Below are positions 16,794 to 25,845 of a stretch of 64,000 nucleotides of DNA, piece after piece. Every line of letters starts with the position of its first letter. Within the stretch, counting starts at the first letter, position 1. A program made the translations under genes and the position numbers. The DNA comes from PALSA-1003 sp963741315. Its GTDB lineage: Bacteria > Pseudomonadota > Gammaproteobacteria > Burkholderiales > Casimicrobiaceae. The stretch covers positions 620,001 to 684,000 of the forward strand of contig CAVUHK010000008.1 in NCBI GenBank assembly GCA_963741315.1, in the 5' to 3' direction. Under the pieces are notes generated by a model. That model had not been told where the DNA came from, did not search any database, and worked only from the letters and a program-made list of their open reading frames with translations.

Positions 16794-17571
16794 GCCTGTT
16801 CCTGTGCGGCGCGTCCGCGCGGTCCGTAGAAGTATTGCCGGATCAGCGGATCGTCCGACCGTGAGAGTTCGGTCATCGTCCCGACGCCCACGATGCGTCC
16901 CTTGCCGAGTACGGCGACCCGGTCCGCGGCTCGCCAAAGCAGATCGAGATCGTGGGTCACCATCACGATGGTCAGGCCCAGCGAGTCGCGTAGATTGCGC
17001 ACGAGTTCGTCGATGCCGCTGGCGCTGAGCGGATCGAGGCCCGCGGTCGGCTCGTCGAGAAAAAGCAACTCGGGGTCGAGTGCGAGCGCGCGGGCGAGCG
17101 ACGCCCGCTTGCGCATGCCGCCGCTCAGTTCGTTCGGGTATTTCGGACCGGCGTCAGCGGGCAGCCCGGTGAGTGCGATCTTGATGGCAGCGATCTCGGC
17201 AATCAGTCCCTCCGATAACCGCGTGTGCTCCTGCAAGCACCATGCCGACGTTTCCGGTGACGGTGAGCGAACTGAACAACGCGCCACGCTCGAACATCAC
17301 GCCCCAGCGGCGCCGCAGCGGCAATGCCTGTTCATCGCTGAGGCCTGACGATTTCGCTGATCGAATACCCGGATCGAACCCGAGGCTGGCTGCTGAAGCA
17401 GGATCACTTCGCGAAGCAGCGTGGATTTGCCGGAGCCGCTGCCACCGACGAGCGCGAAGATCTCGCCGGGCAACACCGTCATGTCGACGCTTCGTGCACC
17501 ACGGATCGGCCGAAACGCGTGCAGAGATTGCGGATTTCGATCACGGGCTCAACGTTCGATGTCTTTTCCAT
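16778..17571 (-). CDS. MlaF-like ABC ATPase, broken by several frameshifts
   Basis: Pieces of one ATPase lie in successive frames. VIEIRNLCTRFGRSVVHE comes first, then MTVLPGEIFALVGGSGSGKS (Walker A), then LRRRWGVMFERGALFSSLTV, then LSGGMRKRASLARALAL (signature) and LLFLDEPTAGLDPLS (Walker B), ending at 16778. I count at least four one-base shifts, near 17480, 17358, 17342 and 17238. Each piece is fully conserved and the neighbouring permease and MlaD genes are intact. Sequence error is therefore likelier than a dead gene, but a pseudogene cannot be excluded. It energises the MlaE/MlaD lipid transporter. Confidence 0.75.
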
Positions 17572-17579
17572 CGCGCCGG

Positions 17580-18716
17580 TCAAAGGTCGAGCCAGTTGAA
17601 AACGATGGAGAACAATGCATCGGTGACGATCACCAGGAAGATCGACTGCACGACGCTCATGGTCGTTTGCTGTCCGACGCTTTCCGCGCTGCCGCTGACC
17701 TGGAATCCACGGTAGCAGCCAACCAGGGCGATGATCATCGCAAACACCGGCGCCTTGCTGATGCCGGTCACGTACGAAGAAAGGCTGATCGCCTCGTCGA
17801 GGCGGTCGAGGAACGACCCGAAACTGACGTCGAGCTTCGAGCGCGCCATGATCATGCCACCGAGCACGCCGGTGACGTCGGTGTAGACGGTGAGCAATGG
17901 CAACACGACAATCAGCGCCAGCATCTTCGGCAGGACCAGCAGCTCCTGCGGCGCAACGCCGATGGTACGAAGCGCGTCGATCTCCTCGGTGACTTTCATC
18001 GTGCCGATCTGCGCGGTGTACGCGGATCCTGACCGACCCGCGATGATGATCGCCGTGAGCAACGGCGAGAGCTCCCGCAGCATCGCCAGACCCACGAGGT
18101 CGGCAATGAAAATGTTGGCGCCGAAACGTTGCAGCTGGTCCGCGCCCTGATAGGCGATCACGATCCCCAACAGGAACGACAGCAATCCGGTGATCGGAAG
18201 CGCCGCAACGCCGGCACTCTGCAGATTGTGCAGGATCGGGCGCCAGCGCAGACGCCGCGGGTGGACGAGAGAACGCCCGAGTACGGTGAAGCTTTCTCCG
18301 ACAAAGGAAAGATAGCCGGTCATTCCAATTGCGTCGGACCAGACGCGTTGACCGAGCCTCGCAAGGGCACTGGGCGCATCCAAGGCGGGCGGTTGCGCCG
18401 CCACTTCGCGTGCGGCGATCAACTGGAGCAGGGAATTGAATTCCGACCGCAGTCCTTGCAGCTCCACCTTGCGTCCACCCTGTTCGAGGGTGCGTATCGT
18501 CCGGTGCAGCAGCCAAGCGCCCGAGGTGTCGAGTGCCGACATGGCGGAGCCATCGACGACGAGTTCGCCCTCGGGCCAGCGTAAGTCGTCAAGCTGATGT
18601 TCGAGTTGGGCCAGTCCGTGCACCGTCCATGGCCCCGAACAGTGCACCGCACCGACTTGCCCGTGACCCGCCGACTCGATCCCTATCGTCGGCTGCGTTG
18701 TGCGTTCGAGGGTCAT
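17580..18716 (-). CDS. MlaE-like permease with N-terminal STAS domain
   Basis: 378 residues. An N-terminal STAS/MlaB-like domain (about 1-110; DGSAMSALDTSGAWLLHR) is fused to a full MlaE permease with five to six membrane helices (LPITGLLSFLLGIVIAYQGA, LREL-SPLLTAIIIAGRSGSA, YTAQIGTMKVTEEIDAL). In E. coli the STAS protein MlaB is a separate subunit; fused forms are common in other proteobacteria. It starts the operon permease-ATPase-MlaD-lipoprotein. An FNR-type box lies 85 nt upstream. Start ATG at 18716 gives MTLERTTQ. Confidence 0.88.
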   Translation of the reverse strand: MTLERTTQPTIGIESAGHGQVGAVHCSGPWTVHGLAQLEHQLDDLRWPEGELVVDGSAMSALDTSGAWLLHRTIRTLEQGGRKVELQGLRSEFNSLLQLIAAREVAAQPPALDAPSALARLGQRVWSDAIGMTGYLSFVGESFTVLGRSLVHPRRLRWRPILHNLQSAGVAALPITGLLSFLLGIVIAYQGADQLQRFGANIFIADLVGLAMLRELSPLLTAIIIAGRSGSAYTAQIGTMKVTEEIDALRTIGVAPQELLVLPKMLALIVVLPLLTVYTDVTGVLGGMIMARSKLDVSFGSFLDRLDEAISLSSYVTGISKAPVFAMIIALVGCYRGFQVSGSAESVGQQTTMSVVQSIFLVIVTDALFSIVFNWLDL

Positions 18717-18793
18717 CGTGCCGTCAGTCCGGTCTGGCGGGCGCCACACTGGCTCCAATGCGTCCAGTCTGTTCCACTGAAGTGCGCCCCGGG

Positions 18794-18836
18794 TTGACGT
18801 GCATCAACAACGCATACGCATCCGAGAGACTATGAT
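18794..18836 (+). promoter_or_regulatory. FNR/Anr-type box with -10 hexamer
   Basis: TTGAC-GTGC-ATCAA at 18794-18807, followed by TATGAT at 18831-18836. The box centre is 33 nt from the -10 centre, which is the class II FNR spacing, giving a start near 18842 and a leader of about 108 nt to the DUF6781 gene. The same box could also serve the divergent mlaE operon. This is the clearest complete promoter of the set. Confidence 0.72.
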
Positions 18837-18949
18837 GAATCAGTGCTGGCGTGCTCGAGTTGCGGCTCGCGGCACCGATCGCAGTCGCCCGGAACAAGTC
18901 GAGTGCTCCGCCGGACTGGCGGAACTCCCCCCGAACCAAGGAGCAAACC

Positions 18950-19750
18950 ATGACAAATGCTGCAATCGATGTCGACCAAGTGCTGAAGACCTTGGCGAGC
19001 CAGTCAATCAAGCAAGGCGGCAACGTCCGCGCGACGGTGCGGGACTTGACTCTGAAGGCGCTGCAGCAGCGTGAGCTCACCCTGAAGCAGATCGGGAACG
19101 TCCTGAGAAGCGTCGTCGAAGGTGTCCACCTTGGTGTGGCAAAGCGTGAGATCAAGGTCGAAAAAGCGTTATCCGATACCGTTGCCGGCATGGACGACGC
19201 GCTGCTCAAGGCCGTCGAAGCCAGCAACGTCGCCCTGCACCGGGTTACCGGCAAGGGCTACGACTACGAAGACTCCAACCTCAAGCAAGCGCTGAACGAA
19301 CTGGAAAAGCTCGAGGACGAATTTATCCGGAACCTCGTGCAGGCGACGGACAGTGCCAGCGAAAGGGTCAGGGCCCCGTGGCAGCGCGTCCTGGAAAAGA
19401 CGACGCTGTCCGGCACCGCGACCGGCGCGCAGGTGGCGTCGACCATGCGGGATCACGCGAAGCGGGCTCAGGCCGCGATGCGCGCGCAGCGCGAGACGGG
19501 CTTCAAGACGGCGCATCTGCTTACGCAAAACTTTGCCACTTTGGCGAGCGGTATCTTGATCGGGATGTCCGAGGGCCTGGGGGCCAAGCACAAGACTTCC
19601 AAGACGCCAACGAAGACGGGAAAGGCTCGCCGGGTCACGTCGGCTCGCAAGATCGCGACCGGCAAGTCAGTCAAGAGCCGATCCGCAAAAGTGGCGAAGC
19701 GTCCTGCTGCGAGGCGCGGCAAGACGGCGGCGGCCCGCAAGTCCAAGTAG
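18950..19750 (+). CDS. DUF6781-like phasin/histone-tailed protein
   Basis: 266 residues. A helical body (1-205) without membrane segments contains VDQVLKTLASQSIKQGGN, LTLKQIGNVLRSVVEGVHLG and a weakly hydrophobic ASGILIGMSEGLG stretch. It ends in a Lys/Ala/Arg-rich tail resembling histone H1-like or PhaF-type tails (residues 208-266). I recall this family as DUF6781, with no established function. The tail suggests nucleic acid or granule-nucleoid binding, by analogy only. It has a strong ribosome site (AAGGAGCAAACC) and a complete FNR-type promoter upstream, and it leads the exporter operon. Confidence 0.7.
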   Translation: MTNAAIDVDQVLKTLASQSIKQGGNVRATVRDLTLKALQQRELTLKQIGNVLRSVVEGVHLGVAKREIKVEKALSDTVAGMDDALLKAVEASNVALHRVTGKGYDYEDSNLKQALNELEKLEDEFIRNLVQATDSASERVRAPWQRVLEKTTLSGTATGAQVASTMRDHAKRAQAAMRAQRETGFKTAHLLTQNFATLASGILIGMSEGLGAKHKTSKTPTKTGKARRVTSARKIATGKSVKSRSAKVAKRPAARRGKTAAARKSK

Positions 19751-19757
19751 ACCCTGG

Positions 19758-21009
19758 TTGGAGCTGAAGGAACTCGTCGCGTGGTTGCGCAGGAACAGGC
19801 TGCGAGCCGGGCTCGTGCTCGGAGTCGGCCTCGCGCTGCATCGGATTTGCGGCGCGGGACCTGCTATTCGGCACGCCTGTTCCGGTCTATGCCGTCGCTC
19901 GCAGCGATCTGACGCAGTCGGTTGTCGCGAGCGGTCAGGTCATCACGCCGCGACGCGTTGCCATTGCTGCCGAAACGACGGGACGCGTCGTGCGCATCCC
20001 CGTCGAAGAAGGTCAGCGGGTCAGCCGCGGCCAGGTACTCATCGAGCAGGATCAGACCGACGAATTGGCGGCGCTTGCACAAGCGAGGGCGACGGTCGCC
20101 CAGGCCGACGCAAAGCTGCGGCAATTGAACGCATTGGCGCTTCCTGCCGCCGAACAGAACGCAAAGCAGGCGCAGTCCAATGTCACCCAGGCCCAGCAGC
20201 AATACCAGCGCACGAAGGATCTGGTCGCCAGGAAGTTCGTCTCCCAGGCACAACTCGACGACGCGCAGCGCAATCTCGACGTCGCCTCGAGCCAACTGCG
20301 GGCAGCACAGCTCCAGGTGGAGACGAATCGGCCGACCGGCAGCGATTACGCGTTAGCCAGGACGGCACTCGACCAGGCCAAGGCGACGCTGCTCGTGGCG
20401 CAGGCCAAGTTCGATCAGACCATCCTGCGTGCCCCTGCGGACGGGATTCTGATCGGCCGCAGTGTCGAACCGGGCGACGTCGCCGAGGCTGGCAAGGAAC
20501 TGATGCTGCTGGCACCGGACGGTGAAACGCAACTCGTCGTGCAGATCGATGAAAAGAACCTCGCGCGGCTCGCGCTCGGCCAGAAGGCGCTGGCTTCCGC
20601 TGACGCCTACCCGGACCAGCGCTTCCCGGCCGAAGTGGTCTACATCAATCCGGGGATCGATCCACAGCGCGGCGCGGTCGAGGTCAAGCTGCAGGTCACT
20701 CAACCGCCGGCCTACCTGCGGCAGGACATGACGATTTCTGTCGACATCGAAGTCGGGCGCCGTGTCAACACGCTCGTCGTGCCCACCGATGCGATCCACG
20801 ATTCGAGCAGCGACCAGCCGTGGGTGCTCGTCGTCCGCGACGGGCGCGCGCAACGTCAAGCGATAAGCGTCGGCCTGCGTGGGGACGGCCAGACCGAAGT
20901 ACTCAGCGGCGTCGCGGCAGGAGACACGTTGATTCCGGCGACCAGCGTCATGGTCGCCGCCGGGCAACGCGTGCGCGGCGTGGCCATGGCTTCGGGCGCG
21001 AAGCATTGA
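19758..21009 (+). CDS. HlyD/DevB-like periplasmic adaptor, frameshifted near the N terminus
   Basis: A TTG start at 19758 gives a membrane anchor (ELVAWLRRNRLRAGLVLGVG). The frame shifts near 19838 and continues GFAARDLLFGTPVPVYAVAR to the stop at 21009. The body has a lipoyl-like half motif (AAETTGRVVRIPVEEGQRVS), a coiled-coil hairpin (about QARATVAQADAKLRQL to QLRAAQLQVE), the second half (ILRAPADGILIGRSVEPGDV) and beta-barrel domains. It links an inner-membrane exporter to an outer-membrane channel. Its stop overlaps the permease start, as in MacAB/DevBCA operons. Confidence 0.82.
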
Positions 21010-22232
21010 ATCGCTACACGCCCTTCGAATGGATTGCCGCCGTCCGATTCATGCGGGAGGGCCTGATCCAGACCTCGCTCATCGTCCTCGGGGTGGCCCT
21101 GGGCGTCGCCGTCATCGTTTTCATGTCGGCGCTGCTGGCCGCGTTGCAAACGAATTTGTTTCGCAGAACGCTGAGCTTTCAGGCGCAGATCGTCGTCATA
21201 CCCCCGGAGGAAGTCGCGCGCGCCCAACGCGGGCCCGGCGATGGGACGGTCGCTGCGCTGGTGCAGCCCAGATCGCAACGTCTCAAATCGGTTGACCAGT
21301 GGCAGAAGGTTCTCGGCGAGATCGAGCGGATGCCCGAGGTCATCAACGTGACGCCAGTCGCATCCGGCCCGGGGTTCGCCATCCGCGGCGATGCCAACAA
21401 GTCCGTGACGATCACGGGAATCGAAGCCCAGACGTACTTGCGCGTGATCGCGCTAGCCGACAAGATCGTCGCGGGCAAGGTCGGCGTCGGCACCTCCGAT
21501 ATCGTGATCGGTACCGAGCTCGCCAAGGACCTCGGTGCCAAGCTGGGGGACAAGCTGCGCTTGACCACGGCATCGGGCGCCACGGAGACCCTGACCATCA
21601 CCGGCATTTTCGATTTCGGCAACAAGGGCATCAACGAGCGCAACGTCTACGTTTCATTGCGCGTCGCGCAGAGCCTGCTCGATCTGGTCGGCGGCGTGTC
21701 GAGCCTTGAACTCAATGTCCGTGACCCGTTCGACGCCGAGCGCGTCGCCCAGACGATCGAGGCCGTCACCGCGCTCGAAGCCGACAGCTGGATCCGCACC
21801 AATGCACAGTTCTTTTCCGCGCTTTCGGCGCAAACGTTGTCGAATAAGTTCATTCGATTCTTTGTCGGACTCACTGCCGCCCTCGGCATTGCGAGCGTGC
21901 TCGTCGTTTCTGTCGTCCAGAAGTCGCGGGAGATTGGCATCCTGCGCGCGATGGGAACAACGCAAGGGCAGGTGCTGCGACTGTTCCTGGTGCAGGGCGC
22001 CGTCATGGGCCTCATCGGCTCCCTGTTCGGATCGGCCCTGGGATTTCTCTTCCTCAACTTCTGGCGCAATGTCGCCAGGAATCCCGATGGCACACCGCTT
22101 TTCATCGTCAATATCGACCCGATGCTTTTCGTCATCACGGCAGCCGGGGCGACACTGGTCGGCACGCTTGCCGCCGTGGTCCCAGCTCAACGTGCCGCAA
22201 AGCTCGACCCGGTGGTGGCGATTCGTGGATGA
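21006..22232 (+). CDS. FtsX/DevC-like ABC exporter permease
   Basis: 408 residues from a TTG start overlapping the adaptor stop (TTGA). One N-terminal membrane helix (TSLIVLGVALGVAVIVFMSALLA), a periplasmic MacB-like domain (about 45-270, with TDIVIGTELAKDLGAKLGD-type sequence), then three C-terminal helices including LGIASVLVVSVVQKSREIGI, the usual FtsX cytoplasmic motif. It is the membrane part of a tripartite exporter for an unknown substrate (peptide, glycolipid or toxin). Confidence 0.85.
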   Translation: MNRYTPFEWIAAVRFMREGLIQTSLIVLGVALGVAVIVFMSALLAALQTNLFRRTLSFQAQIVVIPPEEVARAQRGPGDGTVAALVQPRSQRLKSVDQWQKVLGEIERMPEVINVTPVASGPGFAIRGDANKSVTITGIEAQTYLRVIALADKIVAGKVGVGTSDIVIGTELAKDLGAKLGDKLRLTTASGATETLTITGIFDFGNKGINERNVYVSLRVAQSLLDLVGGVSSLELNVRDPFDAERVAQTIEAVTALEADSWIRTNAQFFSALSAQTLSNKFIRFFVGLTAALGIASVLVVSVVQKSREIGILRAMGTTQGQVLRLFLVQGAVMGLIGSLFGSALGFLFLNFWRNVARNPDGTPLFIVNIDPMLFVITAAGATLVGTLAAVVPAQRAAKLDPVVAIRG

Positions 22233-22986
22233 CGCAAAGCCTGGTCCCGTCCTGCGCCTCGTGGACGTGCACAAGGCCTACGCTCCAGGCACGTCGGTCG
22301 AGCTGGAGGTTCTCCATGGCGTCGACCTTGTGCTGGACCACGGCGAATTCGCGGCGCTCATCGGACCCTCCGGATCGGGCAAGAGCACGCTGCTCAACCT
22401 GATCGGCCTGCTGGATACCCCGACGCGCGGCAAGATCTCCATCAACGGCAACGAGACCCGGAAGCTGAACGATTTGGAGCTCACCCGCCTGCGTGGACGC
22501 TCGATCGGCTTTGTCTTCCAATACAGCTGCCTGCTTCCGGAATTCACGGCTGCCGAAAACGTGCTGATGCCACTGCTGGCCAATCGCGGCTGGCCTGATG
22601 CCGCGATGACCAAGACGGCGCAAGCGCTGCTCGAAGAGGTTGGCCTCGGCCCGTGGCAGGACCACATGGCAGGCGACTTGTCCGGCGGTCAGCAGCAGCG
22701 CGTAGCAATAGCGCGCGCGCTGGCGATGCAACCGGCACTGGTACTCGCCGACGAGCCGACCGGCAATCTCGACACCAAGGCTGCCGATGGCGTCTTTGAC
22801 CTGTTGCGCTCGGTCAACCGCACGCTCGGAACAGCTTTCCTTATCGTTACCCACGATCCGCGGCTTGCCAATCGATGTGATCGCATCATCGAGTTGGTTG
22901 ACGGCCGTATCGTATCCGACCGACCCAACCCCAACCCCGTGCGTCAGGCACAACGCGAAGGCGCAATCGCTGCAACCACGCCTTGA
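22225..22986 (+). CDS. LolD/MacB-like ABC exporter ATPase
   Basis: 253 residues from a GTG at 22225, overlapping the permease by 8 nt. Walker A GPSGSGKST, Q-loop VFQYSCLLPEFTAAEN, signature LSGGQQQRVAIARALAM, Walker B LVLADEPTGNLD and the H-loop VTHDP are all intact. It powers the DevBCA/MacAB-type exporter formed with the two preceding genes. Confidence 0.9.
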   Translation: MDDAKPGPVLRLVDVHKAYAPGTSVELEVLHGVDLVLDHGEFAALIGPSGSGKSTLLNLIGLLDTPTRGKISINGNETRKLNDLELTRLRGRSIGFVFQYSCLLPEFTAAENVLMPLLANRGWPDAAMTKTAQALLEEVGLGPWQDHMAGDLSGGQQQRVAIARALAMQPALVLADEPTGNLDTKAADGVFDLLRSVNRTLGTAFLIVTHDPRLANRCDRIIELVDGRIVSDRPNPNPVRQAQREGAIAATTP

Positions 22987-23023
22987 ACAGCCGCCATTGG
23001 CCGGCGCGCAAACTGAATCGGGA

Positions 23024-23037
23024 TTGACCCGCATCAA
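23024..23037 (+). promoter_or_regulatory. FNR/Anr-type box for the 23114 gene
   Basis: TTGAC-CCGC-ATCAA, centred 84 nt before ATG 23114. CATGAT at 23060-23065 is in position for a -10 box, giving a start near 23072. Confidence 0.65.
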
Positions 23038-23113
23038 GGCGACAAGAAACCACATCGCTCATGATGACGCGGCAGTGCGATTCGATGAAATTCGACAAAC
23101 CAAAGAGTGAATC

Positions 23114-23500
23114 ATGAGTGAACAAGTGGGTATCTGGATCGACCACAAGGATGCGTTCGTCGTGTTTGTCGGCGAGGGCTCCGAGGAAACGGAACGCATT
23201 GAGTCAGGAATGGAAAAGCACGTCCGCTTTTCCGGTCATGCCGCGTCGGAAGAGGGATCTGCGGATGACCAGCGAGACCGGCAATTCGCAGCGCATCTAG
23301 ACAGGTACTACGACGCTGTCATCGCTCACGTTCGTGACGCGACATCCATCCTGGTTTTCGGTCCGGGCGAGGCCAAGGGCGAGTTCGCAAAGCGCCTCGC
23401 CGGCAAAGGCATGGGTGCACGCATCGTTGGCGTCGAAACCACCGACAAGATGACCGATCGACAAATCGCGGCAATGGTGCGCCAGCATTTCCAAAAATGA
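23114..23500 (+). CDS. conserved small protein, bacterial eRF1-domain-3-like family
   Basis: 128 residues, soluble. The start (MSEQVGIWIDHKDAFVVFV) and the later block YYDAVIAHVRDATSILVFGP followed by GEAKGEFAKRL resemble bacterial proteins with an eRF1/Pelota-like third domain that are often found in stress loci. I recognise the family pattern but know no established function. It is preceded by an FNR-type box and stands alone between the exporter operon and a 326-nt gap. Confidence 0.55.
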   Translation: MSEQVGIWIDHKDAFVVFVGEGSEETERIESGMEKHVRFSGHAASEEGSADDQRDRQFAAHLDRYYDAVIAHVRDATSILVFGPGEAKGEFAKRLAGKGMGARIVGVETTDKMTDRQIAAMVRQHFQK

Positions 23501-23826
23501 ACTTGTAGACGACGGCGTCTTCGATATCGCGATCGGGATCCTGCCGTTACCGAAGAACGCCTGACTCGTCGATTTCGCCGCCTTTCGCGTGCCCCGCTGA
23601 CCTGCCGGGTCACGTTTTGACCTCGTTGCGCTTCGCCAGCCCCTGCGCAATTCGCGGGCACGCCTGCTGCTGCGGCGGACGAGAGCACCATGCGCTCGTG
23701 GCACATTGATTGCTTGATGCGTGCTAGCGGTGCCAAATTTGCCGGCGCAATTCTCCCCCGGCAGGTCCTGGGACCGCGGCGTCCGAGGCTGATGCCCGGC
23801 GCAAACCCAATGCGCAGGACGAGCAC
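23501..23826 (+). other. intergenic region without recognisable genes
   Basis: 326 nt. Frames open on both strands give Arg/Ser-rich sequences typical of GC-rich noncoding DNA. I see no FNR-type box, tRNA or clear terminator. Confidence 0.5.
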
Positions 23827-24006
23827 ATGGCACATTACTGTCCGGAATGCGGTGGACACCTGGCAGAAATTCACAACTACTGCCCGCAATGCGGCGTATC
23901 ACTGCTGCTGGTGGCGGGCCCGCGTCGCCAACCTTCAGAGCCGGTCAAGACCAATGGCGCGGCGCCCTCGAAACGCAGATACGGCAGACGCACTCAGCCC
24001 GCGTAA
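23827..24006 (+). CDS. 59-residue zinc-ribbon protein
   Basis: ATG 23827 to TAA 24004-24006. The protein has two zinc knuckles, YCPECGG and YCPQCGV, 15 residues apart (a four-Cys zinc ribbon), followed by a hydrophobic VSLLLVAGP and a basic tail (SKRRYGRRTQPA). Such proteins may bind nucleic acid or another protein; no function is assigned. It is supported by the regular CPxCG pair rather than by any known family. It lies at the edge of the FNR-box locus and converges on the TRAP operon. Confidence 0.6.
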   Translation: MAHYCPECGGHLAEIHNYCPQCGVSLLLVAGPRRQPSEPVKTNGAAPSKRRYGRRTQPA

Positions 24007-24020
24007 TTCGCACCGCCAGT

Positions 24021-25306
24021 TCATTTGTTCATGACAAGGTTCGGCAGCCAGAGCGTCAGCGGCGGCCAGACCGTGATCGCTACCAGCACGATCAGCAGCG
24101 GCACCAGCCATGGCAGAATCGCGCGCGATATTTTTTCGAAGGTGATGTCGGCGATGCGCGCCATGACGAACAGCACGACGCCGATCGGCGGATGAATGGT
24201 GCCCAGGATGAGGTTGAAGATCATGATCAGCCCGAATTGCACCGGGTCGATGCCGAAGCCGATGGCGGCCGGCACCAGGATCGGGATGAGGATGAGCAGT
24301 GCGGCCAGCGTTTCCATGAAGCAACCGACCACCAGCAGGATCACGTTCGACGCGAACAGGAACACCAGCGGATGGCTGATGGTGGCGACCAGCGCGGGTG
24401 CGACGGTCTGAGGAATGCGCGAAATCGACATGCACCAGCCGAGCGCGCCGGCGACCATCACCAGGACCATCACGATGCCGGTGGTTTCGGCGGTGTTGAT
24501 CAGGATCGCGGGAAGTTCCTTCACGCTCAGCGTGCGATAGACCACGAAGCCCAGGAACAGCGCGTAGATGTCGGCCACTGCCGCCGCTTCGGTCGGCGTG
24601 AACAGGCCGCTGAACATGCCGCCGAGCAGGATCACCGGCGCAAGCAGCGCCCACGAGGCGCCCTTGAACGCGACCCACACGTCGCACAGGCCGCCGAAGG
24701 CATGCCGCGGCAGGCCCTGGCGCGGTGCGATGATCGCCACCATGATCATCAGCGACACGCCCATCAGCACGCCGGGGACGAAGCCCGCCAGGAACAGTCG
24801 GCCGACGGAAACGTCGGCGCTGACGCCGTAGATCACCATCGGCAGGCTGGGTGGAATGATCGGCCCGATGGTCGCCGCCGCCGCGCTGATCGCGGCCGCG
24901 GTTTCCGGCCGATACCCGGCCTTTTTCATCGCGCGCACTTCGACCGCCCCGGTCCCGCCGCGTCGGCGACTGCGGAGCCGACCATGCCGGCGAAGATCAT
25001 GCTCGACAGGATGCTGGCGTGCGCGTAACCGCCGCGCAGCGAGCCGACCAGCGATGTCGCGAAGCGCACGATACGATCGGTGAGCTTGGCTGCGCCGAGC
25101 AGGTTGCCCATCAGGATGAACAGCGGTGCGGCGACGATGGGAAACGAATTCATCGCCTGCGCCATTTTCTGCGGGACGATGGTCGGCGACAGGCCGCCCA
25201 GCATCACGAATGCGAACCCCGCGAGCCCCATCGACGTGAACAGCGGCAGGCCGATCAGGATCGCGACCAGCCAGACCCCGACGATCTCCAGCATCAGGTG
25301 GTTCAT
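24021..25306 (-). CDS. TRAP transporter large permease DctM, frameshifted
   Basis: Two frames join to about 428 residues. The first runs from MNHLMLEIVGVWLVAILIGL to SSMIFAGMVGSAVADAAGPG; the second resumes at VEVRAMKKAGYRPETAAAIS and ends LTLWLPNLVMNK. The break is near 24945, in a G-run, and one missing base restores the family sequence (AAGxGAVEVRAMKKAGY). About 11-12 membrane helices. It imports a carboxylate-type substrate using the sodium or proton gradient. The start overlaps DctQ by 4 nt. Confidence 0.88.
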
Positions 25307-25803
25307 TCGACCACCGCCGGGTCGGCGGTTGCTGCAGGCTTGCGCCGACTCAGCACCTCGACGACTTCGCGCGCGCCCTGCAGCGCGGTGACCCCGCCCG
25401 CCAGCACCATCGGCACGTACATCCACGCCATCACGATCGGCAGCGAGGTCGCCTCGAGGTCGATGTTCTTGGCGACCAGTCCGAAGCTGTACCAGAACAC
25501 GAACGCGCCGAAGAGCGTCACCGCGAGCTGGATCGCGAGTTCCACCGCCCGATGCAACCGTGCAGGCAGCAGGTCCTGAAAGTAGCGGATGCGCACGTGG
25601 ATGCGCTTGCGGCTCGCCAGTATCCAGCCGAAGACGGCGAGCCAGACCATCAGGAAACGCGACAGCTCGTCGGTCCAGCTGAGCGGATCGCCTGCCGTGC
25701 GAGTGATGACGCCGAGCATCACGACGCCGAGCAGCGCCACGACCAGCGCGCAGGCGACGAACTGGGCGGCCAAGTCGAAGGCGCCGACGACGCGACGAAA
25801 CAT
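25303..25803 (-). CDS. TRAP transporter small permease DctQ
   Basis: 166 residues with four membrane helices. Typical DctQ features are GVITRTAGDPLSWTDELSRF, LMVWLAVFGWILASRKRIHV and the region VMAWMYVPMVLAGG. It pairs with DctM. The ATGA overlap with dctM and a 42-nt gap after dctP indicate one operon, dctP-dctQ-dctM. Confidence 0.9.
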   Translation of the reverse strand: MFRRVVGAFDLAAQFVACALVVALLGVVMLGVITRTAGDPLSWTDELSRFLMVWLAVFGWILASRKRIHVRIRYFQDLLPARLHRAVELAIQLAVTLFGAFVFWYSFGLVAKNIDLEATSLPIVMAWMYVPMVLAGGVTALQGAREVVEVLSRRKPAATADPAVVE

Positions 25804-25845
25804 CAGGATTCCGGTTTCACGGGCGGCTGATTGTCGCCCGTCGGG

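Noticed and set aside
23690..24034. A 114-codon frame overlapping the zinc-ribbon gene
   Set aside because: Its product has no regular features, while the alternative frame gives two ordered zinc knuckles.
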